Source: Kofleriaceae bacterium
Lineage (GTDB): Bacteria; Myxococcota_A; Polyangia; Haliangiales; Haliangiaceae
Assembly: GCA_018057825.1 (NCBI GenBank)
Contig: JAGPCY010000005.1
Coordinates: forward strand, 186,001-250,000
Length of the DNA: 64,000 bases
Direction of reading: 5' to 3'
Position numbers and translations under genes: made by a program
Notes under the pieces: model-generated
Told to the model about the DNA's origin: nothing
Seen by the model: only the letters and a program-made list of their open reading frames with translations
Database searches by the model: none
Shown here: in pieces, positions 39,907-50,039 of the stretch
How the letters are laid out: the number at the start of each line of letters is the position of its first letter
How positions within the stretch are numbered: position 1 is the first letter of the stretch

Positions 39907-41249
39907 CCGCCGAGCTGTTCGTCGTCGGGCTGTCGTGGCGCACCGCGCCGGTCGCGGTCCGCGAACACCTGGCCTTCGCCGAGGACGAGCTGGCCCCGGT
40001 CCTGGCCGACGTCCGCGCCGCCGCCGGCGTGGCCGAGGCCATGCTGGTGTCGACGTGCAACCGGGTCGAGGTCTACGGCGCGGCCCCGGCTGGTGAGGGC
40101 GCGGCGGCCGCGGCCGCGGCGCGGCGGGCCCTGGTCGCGCGGCGAGCCCCGGTGCCGCCGGCGGTAACCGACGCGCTCTACGTCCGGGTCGGCAGCGACG
40201 CGATCGGTCACGTCTTCCGGGTCGCGGCCGCCCTCGACTCGCTGGTGGTCGGCGAGGCCCAGATCTTGGGTCAGCTCAAGGACGCCCACGGGCGCGCCAC
40301 CGCCGCCGGCGCGGTCGGTGCGGTGGTCGGTCGCTGCCTCGAGCGGGCCTACGGCGCGGCCAAGCGGGTCCGGACCGAGACGCCGATCGCCCGCGGCGCC
40401 GCCAACGTGTCGTCGGTCGCGGTCGAGCTGGCGGGCCGGGTGTTCGGAGATCTCCACGGCAAGCACGTGCTGGTGGTCGGGGCCGGCAAGATGTCGCGCC
40501 TGGCCGCGCGCCACCTGCGCGCCGCCGGGGTGTCGACGCTGACCGTGACCAACCGGTCGCCGGAGCGCGCCGCGGCCCTGGCCGCCGAGCTCGACGCCGT
40601 GGCCCGGCCGTGGGCTGAGCTCGAGGCGCTCCTGGTCAAGGCCGACGTCGTCGTCAGCTCGACCGGCGCGCGCCAGCCGATCCTGACCCGGGCGGTGATG
40701 AAGCAGGTGACCAAGGCCCGGCGCTGGCGACCCCTGGTGATCGTCGACATCGCCGTGCCGCGCGACGCCGAGCCGGCGATCGGCGAGCTCGACGGGGTGT
40801 ACCTGTTCGACATCGACGATCTCGAGCGGGTGGTCGCGGCCAACCTGGCCGAGCGCGCCAAGGCGGTGTCGACGGCCGAGCGGATCGTCGGGGTCGAGGT
40901 CGCGCAGTTCGAGCGCTGGCTCAAGGGCCAACGGGTGGTCCCGACGATCCGCGCGCTGCGCGATCACTTCAACCGGGTCGGGGCCCACGAGGTCGATCGC
41001 CTGCTCACCCAGCTCGCTCGCAAGGAGCTCGGTCCGGCCGAGCGCGACGCCGCGATCCGCCGCACCGTGGATCTGATCCTGGCCAAGCTGCTTCACGATC
41101 CGCAGACCGCCCTCAAGACCGACGACGCCGACGCGCTGGCCGTCGCCGCCCGCCGCTTGTTCCGCCTCGACACCGTCGACGCCAGCGAGGCCGAGCCGTC
41201 CGAGCCGCCATCGGCCGCGACGGAGCCCCTGCGCACCGCAGCGCGCTAG
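39903..41249 (+). CDS. hemA: glutamyl-tRNA reductase
   Basis: A 448-residue enzyme that reduces glutamyl-tRNA to glutamate-1-semialdehyde, the first committed step of C5-pathway heme synthesis. The catalytic Cys52 lies in MLVSTCNRVEVYG. Other signatures are GEAQILGQLKDA, the NADPH motif VLVVGAGKMSRLAA and VIVDIAVPRDAEP. The C-terminal 20 residues are low-complexity. It is coupled to the HemX-like gene through GTGA. The next gene is convergent across a hexamer array. Confidence 0.96.
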   Translation: MTAELFVVGLSWRTAPVAVREHLAFAEDELAPVLADVRAAAGVAEAMLVSTCNRVEVYGAAPAGEGAAAAAAARRALVARRAPVPPAVTDALYVRVGSDAIGHVFRVAAALDSLVVGEAQILGQLKDAHGRATAAGAVGAVVGRCLERAYGAAKRVRTETPIARGAANVSSVAVELAGRVFGDLHGKHVLVVGAGKMSRLAARHLRAAGVSTLTVTNRSPERAAALAAELDAVARPWAELEALLVKADVVVSSTGARQPILTRAVMKQVTKARRWRPLVIVDIAVPRDAEPAIGELDGVYLFDIDDLERVVAANLAERAKAVSTAERIVGVEVAQFERWLKGQRVVPTIRALRDHFNRVGAHEVDRLLTQLARKELGPAERDAAIRRTVDLILAKLLHDPQTALKTDDADALAVAARRLFRLDTVDASEAEPSEPPSAATEPLRTAAR

Positions 41250-41252
41250 CCT

Positions 41253-41450
<198 letters not shown>

Positions 41451-41455
41451 TCTCC

Positions 41456-42679
41456 TCACCGCGCCGGCGTCATCTCTGGCGCCGCCGCCACCACCGCCCG
41501 CGCGGCCACCAGGCCCAGGCCGCCGAGGCCAACCGCCGCCGCGGCGGCCGCGCCCACGCCGACCTGCTCCGCGACCGCCGCCGCGACCGCCGCGCCCGCG
41601 ACCATCGCCGCGCTGACCAGGAGCTCGTCCATCGCCGCCAGGCGGCCGATCGTGCGGTCGCTGGCGTGGCGCTGAAGCGCGGCGTGGGCGAGCGTCCAGT
41701 TCGTGCCGGTGCCGGCGCCCCACACCAGCGCGACCGCGATCAGCGCGACCGGCGAACGCGCCACCGCCAGCGCCGCCAGCGCCGCCAGGAGCGTGGCGAG
41801 GGCGACGCGCTGCGCCCGGCCGGGATCGCCGCCGCCGGCCAGGTAGCGACCGGCGAGCCACGGCCCAACCCCGGTGCCGACGCCGCGCACCGCCTGCAAG
41901 ATCCCGAGGGACAGCGCCGCCGGGCCGAAGGGCTGGGCGCTGGCCGCGATCAGGTTGAGGCCGATCCAGCCGGCGCCGCTCGCCAATCCGGCCGGGCTCT
42001 TGCCGAGGAGCGCGGCCAGGAGCGGCCGATCGCGCCACGCGGTGGTCATCGCGGCGGCGGTGTCGCTCGGGACCGCGGCCACGGCGGTGGTCAGCGGCAC
42101 CGGGGCGCGGGTCACCGGCAGCGGCGGCAAGCCTCCGTGGAGCCAGGCCGCCACCGCGAACGTCCCGGCGTCGAGGGCCAGCGCCAGCGTCGGCCCGAGC
42201 ATGGCCGCGGCGCCGCCGGCCGCCATGCCGAGGACGTAGGCCGCGCTCCAGGTCGCGGCCAGGGCCGCGTTGGCGGCCGGGAGATCGTCGGGGTCGACCA
42301 GGCGACGGACCGCGGCGGTCTCGGCCGCCGGCACCGCCGCGCCCAGCCCGCTCCGTGCGAGGAGCAGCAGCGGCAACGTGGCCAGCGCGCCGGTCGCCGC
42401 CGCGAGCGCCATCGCCGCGGTCAGCCCGGCCATCGTCAGCTCGACGGCGACCAGCACTCGTCGCCGATCGTATCGGTCGACCAGCGCGCCGGCGAGCGGC
42501 GCGACCACCGCGCCGGGCAGGGCGTGGGCGGCCAGGACCACGACCAGCGCCAGCGGGCCGCCGCCGCCGTCGAGGGCCAGGGCGCCGAGGGCGACGAACG
42601 ACAGCCAGTCGCCGAACTGCGACGCAGCCGCCGCGGCCCACAGCCGCGCAAAACCAGGACTCCGACGGACGAGCTCCAT
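41456..42679 (-). CDS. major facilitator superfamily transporter
   Basis: A 407-residue integral membrane protein with about twelve hydrophobic helices. The MFS loop motif between helices 2 and 3 is present (GALVDRYDRRRV). It resembles the MFS-3 (enterobactin exporter-like) group that includes drug and siderophore exporters. The substrate is not predictable. It starts at ATG, 155 bp from the divergent GH18 gene. Confidence 0.88.
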   Translation of the reverse strand: MELVRRSPGFARLWAAAAASQFGDWLSFVALGALALDGGGGPLALVVVLAAHALPGAVVAPLAGALVDRYDRRRVLVAVELTMAGLTAAMALAAATGALATLPLLLLARSGLGAAVPAAETAAVRRLVDPDDLPAANAALAATWSAAYVLGMAAGGAAAMLGPTLALALDAGTFAVAAWLHGGLPPLPVTRAPVPLTTAVAAVPSDTAAAMTTAWRDRPLLAALLGKSPAGLASGAGWIGLNLIAASAQPFGPAALSLGILQAVRGVGTGVGPWLAGRYLAGGGDPGRAQRVALATLLAALAALAVARSPVALIAVALVWGAGTGTNWTLAHAALQRHASDRTIGRLAAMDELLVSAAMVAGAAVAAAVAEQVGVGAAAAAAVGLGGLGLVAARAVVAAAPEMTPAR

Positions 42680-42834
42680 GGCGCTACCGTCCCACGGCGC
42701 TGCCAGTACGTCATCGAGACTGCCAATGGGTTGGCGGTCGGTTGGCGGTTGAGCAACCCGCGGTCATCGCCCGGCGGCGGCGCGGGCGCGTCAAGCCACT
42801 TCCCTCGCCGCCGCGCCTCGGGCATACCAGGGCC

Positions 42835-44607
42835 ATGCGAGCCTGGCTGTGCGCGCTCCTGGTGATCCTGGCCGGCCCGGCCGCGGCTGATCCGTCGGTG
42901 GAGGTCGCGCCGCCCACGGGAGCCGCGCCGCCGCCTGGCGCCTCGCCCCACGCCGCCGAGGCTGCGGCCCACGCCGACCGCCCACCGGCGGCCCGCCCCC
43001 GGCTCTCGCCGGAGCAACTCGCCGCCCTGGGCGCGCACCGGCGCGATCGCGCCGCCGCTCCGACCCGGGTGGTCTACGGCTACTACCCGTACTGGGTCGC
43101 CGATCTCGAGCGCATCCGCTGGACGGCCCTGACGCACCTGGCGTGGTTCTCGATCGAGCTCGACGCCACCGGCGCGATCACCAACCGCCGCGGCTGGCCC
43201 GACGCCGCCACCGTCGAGGCCGCCCACGCCGCCGGGGTCCGGGTCGACCTGACGTTCACGCTGTTCTCGGGCTCGGGGGTACTGGCCCTGACCCGCGACC
43301 CGGCCCGCCGCGCCGCCGCGATCGCCGCCATGATCCGCGAGCTCGAGGCCGGCGACGCCGACGGGATCAGCGTCGACTTCGAGGGCCTGATCGACGGCAC
43401 GCGCGAGCACTTCACGACCTTCATCGCCGAGCTGCGCGCCGGCCTCGACGCCGCCGGCCACGCCGACGCCGAGATCTCGATCGCCGGGCCCGAGGTCAAC
43501 TGGCCCGGCGCCGACGGCATCCCCGAGTTCGATCTGCCGCGGCTCCTCGACCACGCGACCTATTACTTCGTGATGGGCTACGGCTACTTCTGGTCGGGCT
43601 CGAGCACCGCCGGTCCGATCGGCATCCTCGACGTCGACGCTGCGTGGCGGGCCGCGACCGGCTGGTCGATGGAGCGCACGCTCGCGACCTTCGGCTCGGA
43701 GGTCGGCGCCGCCAAGCGCGGCCAGATCATCCACGGCGTGCCGTTCTACGGTCGCGAGTGGTTGACCGGCTCCGACGCGCCGGTCGCCGCCGCCGCCGGC
43801 CACGTCGGCTCGGTCACCTACGCCGCGGCCAAGGCGGCGCTGGCCGCGGGGCGCGCGCGGCGGTGGGACGCCGCGACCTCGGCGCCGTTCTACGCCTGGC
43901 AGGTCGGCGGTCAGTGGCATCAGGTCTGGTACGACGACGCCGAGAGCCTGGGCGCCAAGCTCGACATGATCGAGGCCCAGGACCTGGCCGGGGTCGGGAT
44001 CTGGGCCCTCAACTACGACGCCCCCCACCCCGAGCTGTGGGATCTCCTCGAGGCGCGCTTCCGCACCGAGCCGCCGCCGCCCGTCGGCAGCCGCGGCGCC
44101 CCGGCGCCGATCGCCAGCCTGCCGTTCCACGTCGAGGCCTCGACCGCCGACGGCCCGGGGCGCTACTTCAACCGCTACGCCTGCGCGCCGACCGTGCCCG
44201 AGGACGGCCGCGAGTGGGTCTACGCGCTGACGGTGTGTCAGCCCGGCCAGCTCACCGCCACCGTAGCCGACGGCGTGGGCGTCGACGTCGATCTCCACCT
44301 GCTCGGCGCCCTCGACGAGGCCGCCTGTCTGGCGCGCGACGACGCGACCTTGACGGTCGACGTCGCGGCCGGCACCTACTACCTGGTGGTCGACAGCTTC
44401 GTCGCCAACCAGGTCTCGCAGGAGGGCGCGTTCACGCTCGACGTCGGCTTCGCGCCGACCCCAGGCACGAGCTGCCCCGCGCCGCCGCCGCCGCCGCCCA
44501 TCGAGGAGGAGGCTGGTGGATGCTGCTCGGGTTCGCCCGCTGACGGTGCGTTGGCGCTGGCCCTGCCGGCCCTGGCCCTGATCGTGCGCTGCCGCCGTCG
44601 ACGCTGA
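42835..44607 (+). CDS. GH18 glycosidase-like secreted protein with MYXO-CTERM tail
   Basis: A 590-residue exported protein. Signal peptide (MRAWLCALLVILAGPAAA), Pro/Ala-rich linker, then a GH18 barrel (about 80-420) with catalytic Glu in DGISVDFEGLID. The first Asp of the usual DxDxE is Ser here, a pattern close to spore-cortex-type (YaaH-like) members, so the target may be peptidoglycan rather than chitin. A beta-rich domain (about 450-555) and a Pro-rich linker precede a MYXO-CTERM tail (GGCC, membrane helix, RCRRRR), which should direct surface anchoring by the myxosortase system. Confidence 0.88.
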   Translation: MRAWLCALLVILAGPAAADPSVEVAPPTGAAPPPGASPHAAEAAAHADRPPAARPRLSPEQLAALGAHRRDRAAAPTRVVYGYYPYWVADLERIRWTALTHLAWFSIELDATGAITNRRGWPDAATVEAAHAAGVRVDLTFTLFSGSGVLALTRDPARRAAAIAAMIRELEAGDADGISVDFEGLIDGTREHFTTFIAELRAGLDAAGHADAEISIAGPEVNWPGADGIPEFDLPRLLDHATYYFVMGYGYFWSGSSTAGPIGILDVDAAWRAATGWSMERTLATFGSEVGAAKRGQIIHGVPFYGREWLTGSDAPVAAAAGHVGSVTYAAAKAALAAGRARRWDAATSAPFYAWQVGGQWHQVWYDDAESLGAKLDMIEAQDLAGVGIWALNYDAPHPELWDLLEARFRTEPPPPVGSRGAPAPIASLPFHVEASTADGPGRYFNRYACAPTVPEDGREWVYALTVCQPGQLTATVADGVGVDVDLHLLGALDEAACLARDDATLTVDVAAGTYYLVVDSFVANQVSQEGAFTLDVGFAPTPGTSCPAPPPPPPIEEEAGGCCSGSPADGALALALPALALIVRCRRRR

Positions 44608-44810
44608 GCGCGCGGGCGAGGCCGGGGGATGCTGCCCGAGGTCGGCGCGCTGTCGCCTCGAGGCAGCGTCGACGCGTCGAGCGGTGGCTCCGCGCGGCGC
44701 GGATCGCGGGGGTTGCGCTGGTACGCGCGGTGCAAAGGCGGTGCAGCGGCAGCGGTCACCGCCCGGGCGCCCCGCCCATCGCCTCCCGCTCCGCCTCCGA
44801 AAGGCCCGCC

Positions 44811-45086
44811 ATGAGTCTCCATCGCCGCGCCACCGCGGGCCCTCGGCTCGCGCGCCGGGTGCGCCTCCGTGCGCTCGCTCGACCACCGTCTGGCCTGGTT
44901 CGCCAGGTCCGCGACGGCGCCGCCCTCGGCGCGGCCGCTGGCGCCGTGGTCGGCCTGGTCTGGCTGACCTTCGCCCACGGCCGGGCGCTAGGCGGTGCGG
45001 CGGTCCTAGGCGCCCTGGCCGGGCTCGGCGCCGGCGGGTGGTGGCTGTGGCGCGCCGGTCCGGCGCGCCGGCCGCTCCTCGGCTGA
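44811..45086 (+). CDS. small membrane protein, hypothetical
   Basis: A 91-residue protein with an Arg-rich N-terminal 35 residues and two hydrophobic helices (about 38-56 and 60-80). It has no known motif. The start ATG follows a purine-poor leader, so expression is uncertain. The 203 bp before it, after the GH18 gene, hold nothing I recognise apart from a few small GC hairpins. Composition is compatible with coding, but this is one of the weaker gene calls. Confidence 0.5.
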   Translation: MSLHRRATAGPRLARRVRLRALARPPSGLVRQVRDGAALGAAAGAVVGLVWLTFAHGRALGGAAVLGALAGLGAGGWWLWRAGPARRPLLG

Positions 45087-45166
45087 CGCGGTCGCTGGTC
45101 GCGACATGACCAAGTCGTGACGACCCCTCATGGCGCCCGGCCCGGGCGGCGCGGTATGCCGCCGCG

Positions 45167-46219
45167 ATGCTCCGCACCACCATCCTCGGGTTGGGCTCCT
45201 ACGTCCCCGATCGGGTCGTGACCAACGATGAGCTGCGCTTCCTCGACGACCATCACGTCCGTCAGGAGGCCCCGACCATGAAGACCGACGACGCCTGGAT
45301 CCAGCAGCGGACCGGCATCCGCGAGCGCCGGTTCGTCGAGCCCGGCACCTCGACCAGCGATCTGGCGGTGCTGGCGGCCCAGGCCGCGCTGGCCGACGCC
45401 GGCGTCGCCGCCGCCGAGGTCGACTGCATCATCGTCGGCACGCTGTCGCCCGACATCCACTTCCCGGGCGTCGGCGTGTTCCTGCAGCGCAAGCTCGGGA
45501 TCGCCGAGAAGACCACCTGCCCGTGCTTCGATATCCGCCAGCAGTGCTCGGCGTTCCTCTACGGCCTGCAGATGGCCGACGCCTTCGTCCGCACCGGCAC
45601 CTATCGGCGCGTGCTCCTGGTCGGCGCCGAGGTCCACAGCCACGCGATCGACTACTCCGATCGCGGCCGCGACGTTACGGTGCTGTTCGGCGACGGCGCC
45701 GGCGCGGTCCTGCTCGGGCCGGCCGAGACCGACGACCCGCGGGCCGGCGTCCTGTACAGCAAGCTCTACGCCGACGGCACCGGGGCCGAGAACCTGTACA
45801 TCAAGATCTTCGATATCTCGAAGGCGCCGTACCTCGCGTACGACACCCGCGATCGCGCGCTCAACGCCGACATCTACCCGCGCATGGACGGCAAGCGCGT
45901 CTACTTGCGGGCCGTGCGCGAGATGAACCTCGCGACCCAGCGCGCCCTGGCCGACACCGGCCTGACCTGGGACGACATCGACTGGTTCGTGCCGCACCAG
46001 GCCAACCTGCGGATCAACGAGCAGGTCGCGGCCCTGGCGCAGATCCCGATCGCCAAGTGCCTGAACACGATCCAGTTCTACGGCAACACCACGGCCGCCA
46101 CCGTGCCGCTCACGATCGACCACTGGCGGCGCGAGGGCAAGGTCAAGAAGGGCGATCGAGTGCTGTCGACGGTGTTCGGCTCCGGCTTCACCTGGGGCGC
46201 GGCGATCTTCCAGGTCTGA
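45167..46219 (+). CDS. 3-oxoacyl-ACP synthase III (KAS III-like)
   Basis: A 350-residue thiolase-fold condensing enzyme. The catalytic Cys127 lies in DIRQQCSAFLYGL, His in PHQANLRI and Asn in YGNTTAAT, the FabH triad. At 350 residues it exceeds typical FabH (about 320), with an insert near residue 30. It may therefore be the fatty-acid initiator or a KAS III homologue of secondary metabolism, and I do not assign a symbol. No other fatty-acid gene is adjacent. Confidence 0.9.
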   Translation: MLRTTILGLGSYVPDRVVTNDELRFLDDHHVRQEAPTMKTDDAWIQQRTGIRERRFVEPGTSTSDLAVLAAQAALADAGVAAAEVDCIIVGTLSPDIHFPGVGVFLQRKLGIAEKTTCPCFDIRQQCSAFLYGLQMADAFVRTGTYRRVLLVGAEVHSHAIDYSDRGRDVTVLFGDGAGAVLLGPAETDDPRAGVLYSKLYADGTGAENLYIKIFDISKAPYLAYDTRDRALNADIYPRMDGKRVYLRAVREMNLATQRALADTGLTWDDIDWFVPHQANLRINEQVAALAQIPIAKCLNTIQFYGNTTAATVPLTIDHWRREGKVKKGDRVLSTVFGSGFTWGAAIFQV

Positions 46220-46252
46220 CCTCCCGGTCTGACTTCCAGGTCTGGGCTCGGC

Positions 46253-46270
46253 CGGGGCCTCTTCGCCCCG
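46253..46270. terminator. candidate bidirectional terminator hairpin
   Basis: CGGGGC and GCCCCG form a 6-bp stem with a 6-nt pyrimidine loop between the convergent KAS III and histidine kinase genes. No long T-tract is seen. A GGTCTG motif is repeated three times just upstream. Confidence 0.35.
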
Positions 46271-46280
46271 CCGGGTCTCG

Positions 46281-47498
46281 TCACGCCCGCGGCAGCGTCA
46301 GCGTGAAGGTGGTGCCGGCGCCGGGCGCGGTCGTGAACTCGATCGCGGCGCCGTGCTCGTCGACCAGCGCGCGGACCGTGGCCAGGCCCAGGCCGGTGCC
46401 GTGGGGCTTGGTGGTGAAGTTGCGCTCCCACACCCGGGCCGCGATCTCCGGCGTCATGCCGACGCCGTCGTCGCCGATCGTGACCGCGATCGCGCGCGGC
46501 GTCGGGTAGGCCCGGACCGCGATCGTGCCGCCCGCGCCGACCGCGTCGCGGGCGTTCAGGCACAGGTTCAAGACGATCTGCTCGAGGTGGGTGGCCGGGA
46601 TCGCGGCGACCTCGTCGGCGGCCAGCTCGTCGAGGTGGACCTCGACCTTGGCGTGGTCGCGGACCAGCGTGACCACGATCGGCATCAGCCGCTCGATCAC
46701 CGCGCGCACCGGCAGCCGCGGGCCGTCGTCGGTGCCGCGGGCGCCGAACCGGCGGAGCTGACTCACCAGGTTGCCGCCGACCTCGGCGCACGATCGCAGG
46801 CGCTCCGCCAGGTCCGGCTGACCGGCGCGGGCCAGCTTGCCGCCGACCAACTCGACCGCCAGGAGCACGTTGGAGAAGTCGTGGGCCAGCCCGCGGCACA
46901 GGCTGTCGAGCAGCTCGAGCTGATCGGCCGACACCCGCATGCCGGTCTTGAGCCGGGCCTCGGCCTCGGCCGCGAGCCGGTCGGCCTGCTCGAGCTGGAG
47001 CGCGATCAGATCGCCGGCGGTCGACGCGAACGACAGCTCGTCGCTGGTCCAGGCCCGGGCCGGGCCGACGTGCTCGAAGCAGATCACGCCGATCACGGCG
47101 CCGTCGCGGAACACCGGCGCGTCCAGGAGCGCGCCGATGCCGAGCGGGCGGAGGTAGCCGTCGGCCAGCTCGGCGGTCGCCGGGTGGGTCAAGGCGTCGT
47201 CGGCCGCGATCACCCGCCGCGAGTTGGCGGCCTCCCAGTACGCCGGGAAGCGGTGGGCCGACAACAGCTCGCCACCGCTCCACTCGGCGGTCGAGCGGCA
47301 GTACCCGAGCACCAGCACCAGCCGCGTGTGATCGTCGGAGAACCGCCAGAACCCGACCCGCTCGGTGCGGACCGCGTCGGCGCACAGCCGAAGCGCGCCC
47401 TGCAGGCTCGGCACATGGCCGGCGCCGTCGACCCGGAGCCGCGCGAGCTCGAGCCGGGCGGTCTCGAACGCGACGCGCTTGTGGTCGTCCCCGGCCAT
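46281..47498 (-). CDS. GAF-domain sensor histidine kinase
   Basis: A 405-residue cytosolic histidine kinase. The N-terminal GAF domain spans about 25-165. The dimerisation helix follows with the phospho-acceptor His in GLAHDFSNVLLAV. The ATPase domain has the N-box NLCLNARDAV, GDDGVGM and GTGLGLATV. There is no membrane segment, so it senses an internal signal. No response regulator is next to it. It lies 27 bp downstream of murJ on the same strand and may be co-transcribed. Confidence 0.9.
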   Translation of the reverse strand: MAGDDHKRVAFETARLELARLRVDGAGHVPSLQGALRLCADAVRTERVGFWRFSDDHTRLVLVLGYCRSTAEWSGGELLSAHRFPAYWEAANSRRVIAADDALTHPATAELADGYLRPLGIGALLDAPVFRDGAVIGVICFEHVGPARAWTSDELSFASTAGDLIALQLEQADRLAAEAEARLKTGMRVSADQLELLDSLCRGLAHDFSNVLLAVELVGGKLARAGQPDLAERLRSCAEVGGNLVSQLRRFGARGTDDGPRLPVRAVIERLMPIVVTLVRDHAKVEVHLDELAADEVAAIPATHLEQIVLNLCLNARDAVGAGGTIAVRAYPTPRAIAVTIGDDGVGMTPEIAARVWERNFTTKPHGTGLGLATVRALVDEHGAAIEFTTAPGAGTTFTLTLPRA

Positions 47499-47525
47499 GG
47501 CACGACCGTACCACCAACCCTCGCG

Positions 47526-49094
47526 TCAGCGCCGGCGCAGGCGGCGGACGATCGCGCGCGCCTCGGGCACGCCCAGCGCGACCGTGGCGGCAGCGTAGGT
47601 CGCGGCCCCGGCCACCACCGGTCCGAGCGCGGTGATCGCGCGTGCGGCCAGGCTGCCGCCGCCGACGGCGTCCTCGAGGACCGCGGCCACCGACCACACC
47701 ACCCCGCCCATGACCGCAGCCGCGATCATCACCCGCGCTAGGTGATCGGCGAGCGCTCGATGGGGCAAGGTGGCGATGCCGCGATGGATCCCCAGGTAGA
47801 GGATCGCCGCGTTGGCGTAGGCCGCGGTCGCGGTCGAGGCCGCCAGCGCCTCGAAGCCGCCGCGCTCGTGGAGCAGCCGGTCGCCCAGGTAGTGGCCGAC
47901 GATCGCGACCGCGGCCGCCGCCGCCGCCAGGCGGGCGCGATCGAACGCGTAGGTCGCCGGCGCCAGCACCTTGATCGCCGCGTAGGCCGGCAGTCCCAGG
48001 GCGTAGACGTCGAGGGCGGCGCCGGTCGCCGCGGTGTCGCGCGGCGCGAACCGGCCGTGCTGGTAGATCAACCGGACGATGGCGTCGCCGTCGAGGACCA
48101 GGCCGACCATCGCCGGCACGCACAGAAATGAGATCAGGCGCAGGCCGTCGGCGACGTGGCTGGCCAACGCCTGGGGATCGCGGGCCGCGGCGGCGTCGGC
48201 GTAGCGGGTGGTCGATACGGTCGCGATCGCCACCGCGAAGATGCCGAGCGGGAGCTGCAGGAAGCGGAAGGCGTACCCGAGCCAGGCCACCGCACCGGGA
48301 TCTTGGGCCGCGAACATCGTGTCGATGAAGACGTTCAGCTGGATCGCCGCGCCGGCGATGATCGCCGGGCCCATCGTCACCACCACCCGGCGGACCGCCG
48401 GATCGCGCAGGCGGAGGTCGAGGCCGAGGCGCGGGCGCCAACCCAGGCGCCACAGGCTCGGCACCTGCAGCCCGAGCTGCGCCAGGCCAGCCAGGAGCGT
48501 GCCCACCGCCCAGCCGATCGCGACCTCGCGGGTCGACCGCCCCGACAGCGCGAGCCCGATCCCGATCGCGATCGAGACCAGGTTGAAGACCGCGGGCGAC
48601 AGCGCCGGCGCGACGAAGTGCTCGCGGGCCTGCTGCACCCCCATCGCGATCGCGGTGACGCTGGCGATGAGGATGAAGGGCACCATCGCGGTGAGGAGCG
48701 CGGCCGCGAGGTCGAGCTTGCCCGGCACGTTGGCGAAGTCGCCGAGGAAGAGCTCGGCCAGCGCCGGGGCCGCGAGCATCGCGAGGATCACCGCCAGCCC
48801 GACGGCGACCAAGACGTTGCCCAGGAGGCGCGCGCTCAGCCGGTGGGCCGCGGCCTCGCCGCGGTTGGTCAGCTCGGCGCGGTAGGCCGGGACCAGGGCC
48901 GCCGACAGCGCGCCCTCGGCCAGCAGATCGCGCCACAGGTTGGGCAGCCGAAACGCGCCGACGAAGGCGTCGGCGACGTTGGACGCGCCCAGGGTCGCGG
49001 CGAAGACCTGCTCGCGGATGAGCCCCAGGAGCCGCGAGGCAGCGGTGGCCGCCGACACCAGGCCGGCCAGCCGTCCGAGGCGTGCCGCGGTCAC
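47526..49094 (-). CDS. murJ: lipid II flippase MurJ
   Basis: A 522-residue polytopic protein of the MviN/MurJ family with about fourteen membrane helices. It is the candidate flippase moving lipid II across the membrane for peptidoglycan synthesis. Family features include the N-terminal AASRLLGLIREQVFAATLG and the Arg-rich first cytoplasmic loops (RLPNLWRDLLAEGALSAAL). Its start overlaps the stop of the upstream HEAT-like gene by 4 bp, so the two are coupled. Confidence 0.93.
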   Translation of the reverse strand: MTAARLGRLAGLVSAATAASRLLGLIREQVFAATLGASNVADAFVGAFRLPNLWRDLLAEGALSAALVPAYRAELTNRGEAAAHRLSARLLGNVLVAVGLAVILAMLAAPALAELFLGDFANVPGKLDLAAALLTAMVPFILIASVTAIAMGVQQAREHFVAPALSPAVFNLVSIAIGIGLALSGRSTREVAIGWAVGTLLAGLAQLGLQVPSLWRLGWRPRLGLDLRLRDPAVRRVVVTMGPAIIAGAAIQLNVFIDTMFAAQDPGAVAWLGYAFRFLQLPLGIFAVAIATVSTTRYADAAAARDPQALASHVADGLRLISFLCVPAMVGLVLDGDAIVRLIYQHGRFAPRDTAATGAALDVYALGLPAYAAIKVLAPATYAFDRARLAAAAAAVAIVGHYLGDRLLHERGGFEALAASTATAAYANAAILYLGIHRGIATLPHRALADHLARVMIAAAVMGGVVWSVAAVLEDAVGGGSLAARAITALGPVVAGAATYAAATVALGVPEARAIVRRLRRR

Positions 49095-49975
49095 GGGCGC
49101 CGCCGCGCCACCGCGGCGAGTCGTCCCCGCAACCCGCGGGGCGCGCGGTGGCGGAGCACCGTCAAGGCCCGGAGCGAGGCGGGATCGTCGTCGGCGGCCA
49201 GGCAGCGGGCGAGGGCCAGGATCGCCCCGGGATGCTCGAGGGGGGCGTCGACCGCCGCCCGAAGCGCCGCCCGGCCGTCGTCGCCCAGGGCGGCCAGCCC
49301 CGCGGCAGGGTCGTCGCCACAGGCGATCCCGATGGCGACCAGCCGGACGCCGGGATGCACCTCGGCCCGGACGCGCGCGGCGGCGGCGGCGACCAGGGTC
49401 GAGGGCGCCGGGGCCGGGATCGCCTCGAGGGCCGCCCGCCGGACCTCAGGATCGGGATCGGCGAGGAAGGGCGCCAGGGCCGCATCGAGGGGAGGGGCGG
49501 TCGCCGCGGTCGCGGCCCGGGTCGTCGTGAGGCGCGCCGCGATCCCGACCGCGTGGGCGCGCACGTCGGACCAGCGATCGGCGCGCGCGGCCACCGCGGC
49601 CCACGCGTCGGCGGCGGCTGCGAGGTCGTCGTCGGCCAGCTCGTCGGCGATCGCCCGGGTGTCGTCGAGGCGCGCGGCGATCGCGGCGGCGGCGGTAGCG
49701 GCGGCGCTGGCGAGGGCGCGATCCCAGCTCCCGGCCAGGGCCGCGAGCGGGACCAGGGCGGCGTCGGCGTCGGGGTGGTCGGGGAGCGCGGTGGCGATCG
49801 CCAGGGCGGTCTCGCGGTCGCCGCGTAGCCCTGCGGCGGCCGTGGCGATCGGCTGTGTGGCCACGGCGTGGCGCAGCGCCGCCAGGTCGCCCGCGCGGTA
49901 GAGATCGCGCGGCGATCGGGGGCCGGCCATGGCGACCGCGGCGGCCAGAGTTGCGCCGACCAGGACCACGCGCAT
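49091..49975 (-). CDS. exported HEAT-like repeat protein
   Basis: A 294-residue protein with a signal peptide (MRVVLVGATLAAAVAMA) and an all-helical, Ala-rich body with HEAT-like units (DPEVRRAALEAIPAPAPSTL). It has no catalytic residues. It is translationally coupled to murJ by a 4-bp overlap, so a periplasmic scaffold linked to the cell wall is a reasonable guess, but that is inference. The divergent gene is lexA, 123 bp away. Confidence 0.72.
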   Translation of the reverse strand: MRVVLVGATLAAAVAMAGPRSPRDLYRAGDLAALRHAVATQPIATAAAGLRGDRETALAIATALPDHPDADAALVPLAALAGSWDRALASAAATAAAAIAARLDDTRAIADELADDDLAAAADAWAAVAARADRWSDVRAHAVGIAARLTTTRAATAATAPPLDAALAPFLADPDPEVRRAALEAIPAPAPSTLVAAAAARVRAEVHPGVRLVAIGIACGDDPAAGLAALGDDGRAALRAAVDAPLEHPGAILALARCLAADDDPASLRALTVLRHRAPRGLRGRLAAVARRRP

Positions 49976-50039
49976 GGGTACCCATTACCGCCGTCGGCCC
50001 CGTGATGTCGACGATCGATGCGAAATCGCGGGCCAAAAA

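Noticed and set aside
44608-44810. tRNA or small RNA in the gap after the GH18 gene
   Set aside because: Short GC hairpins are present but no cloverleaf, T-loop or CCA end could be assembled.
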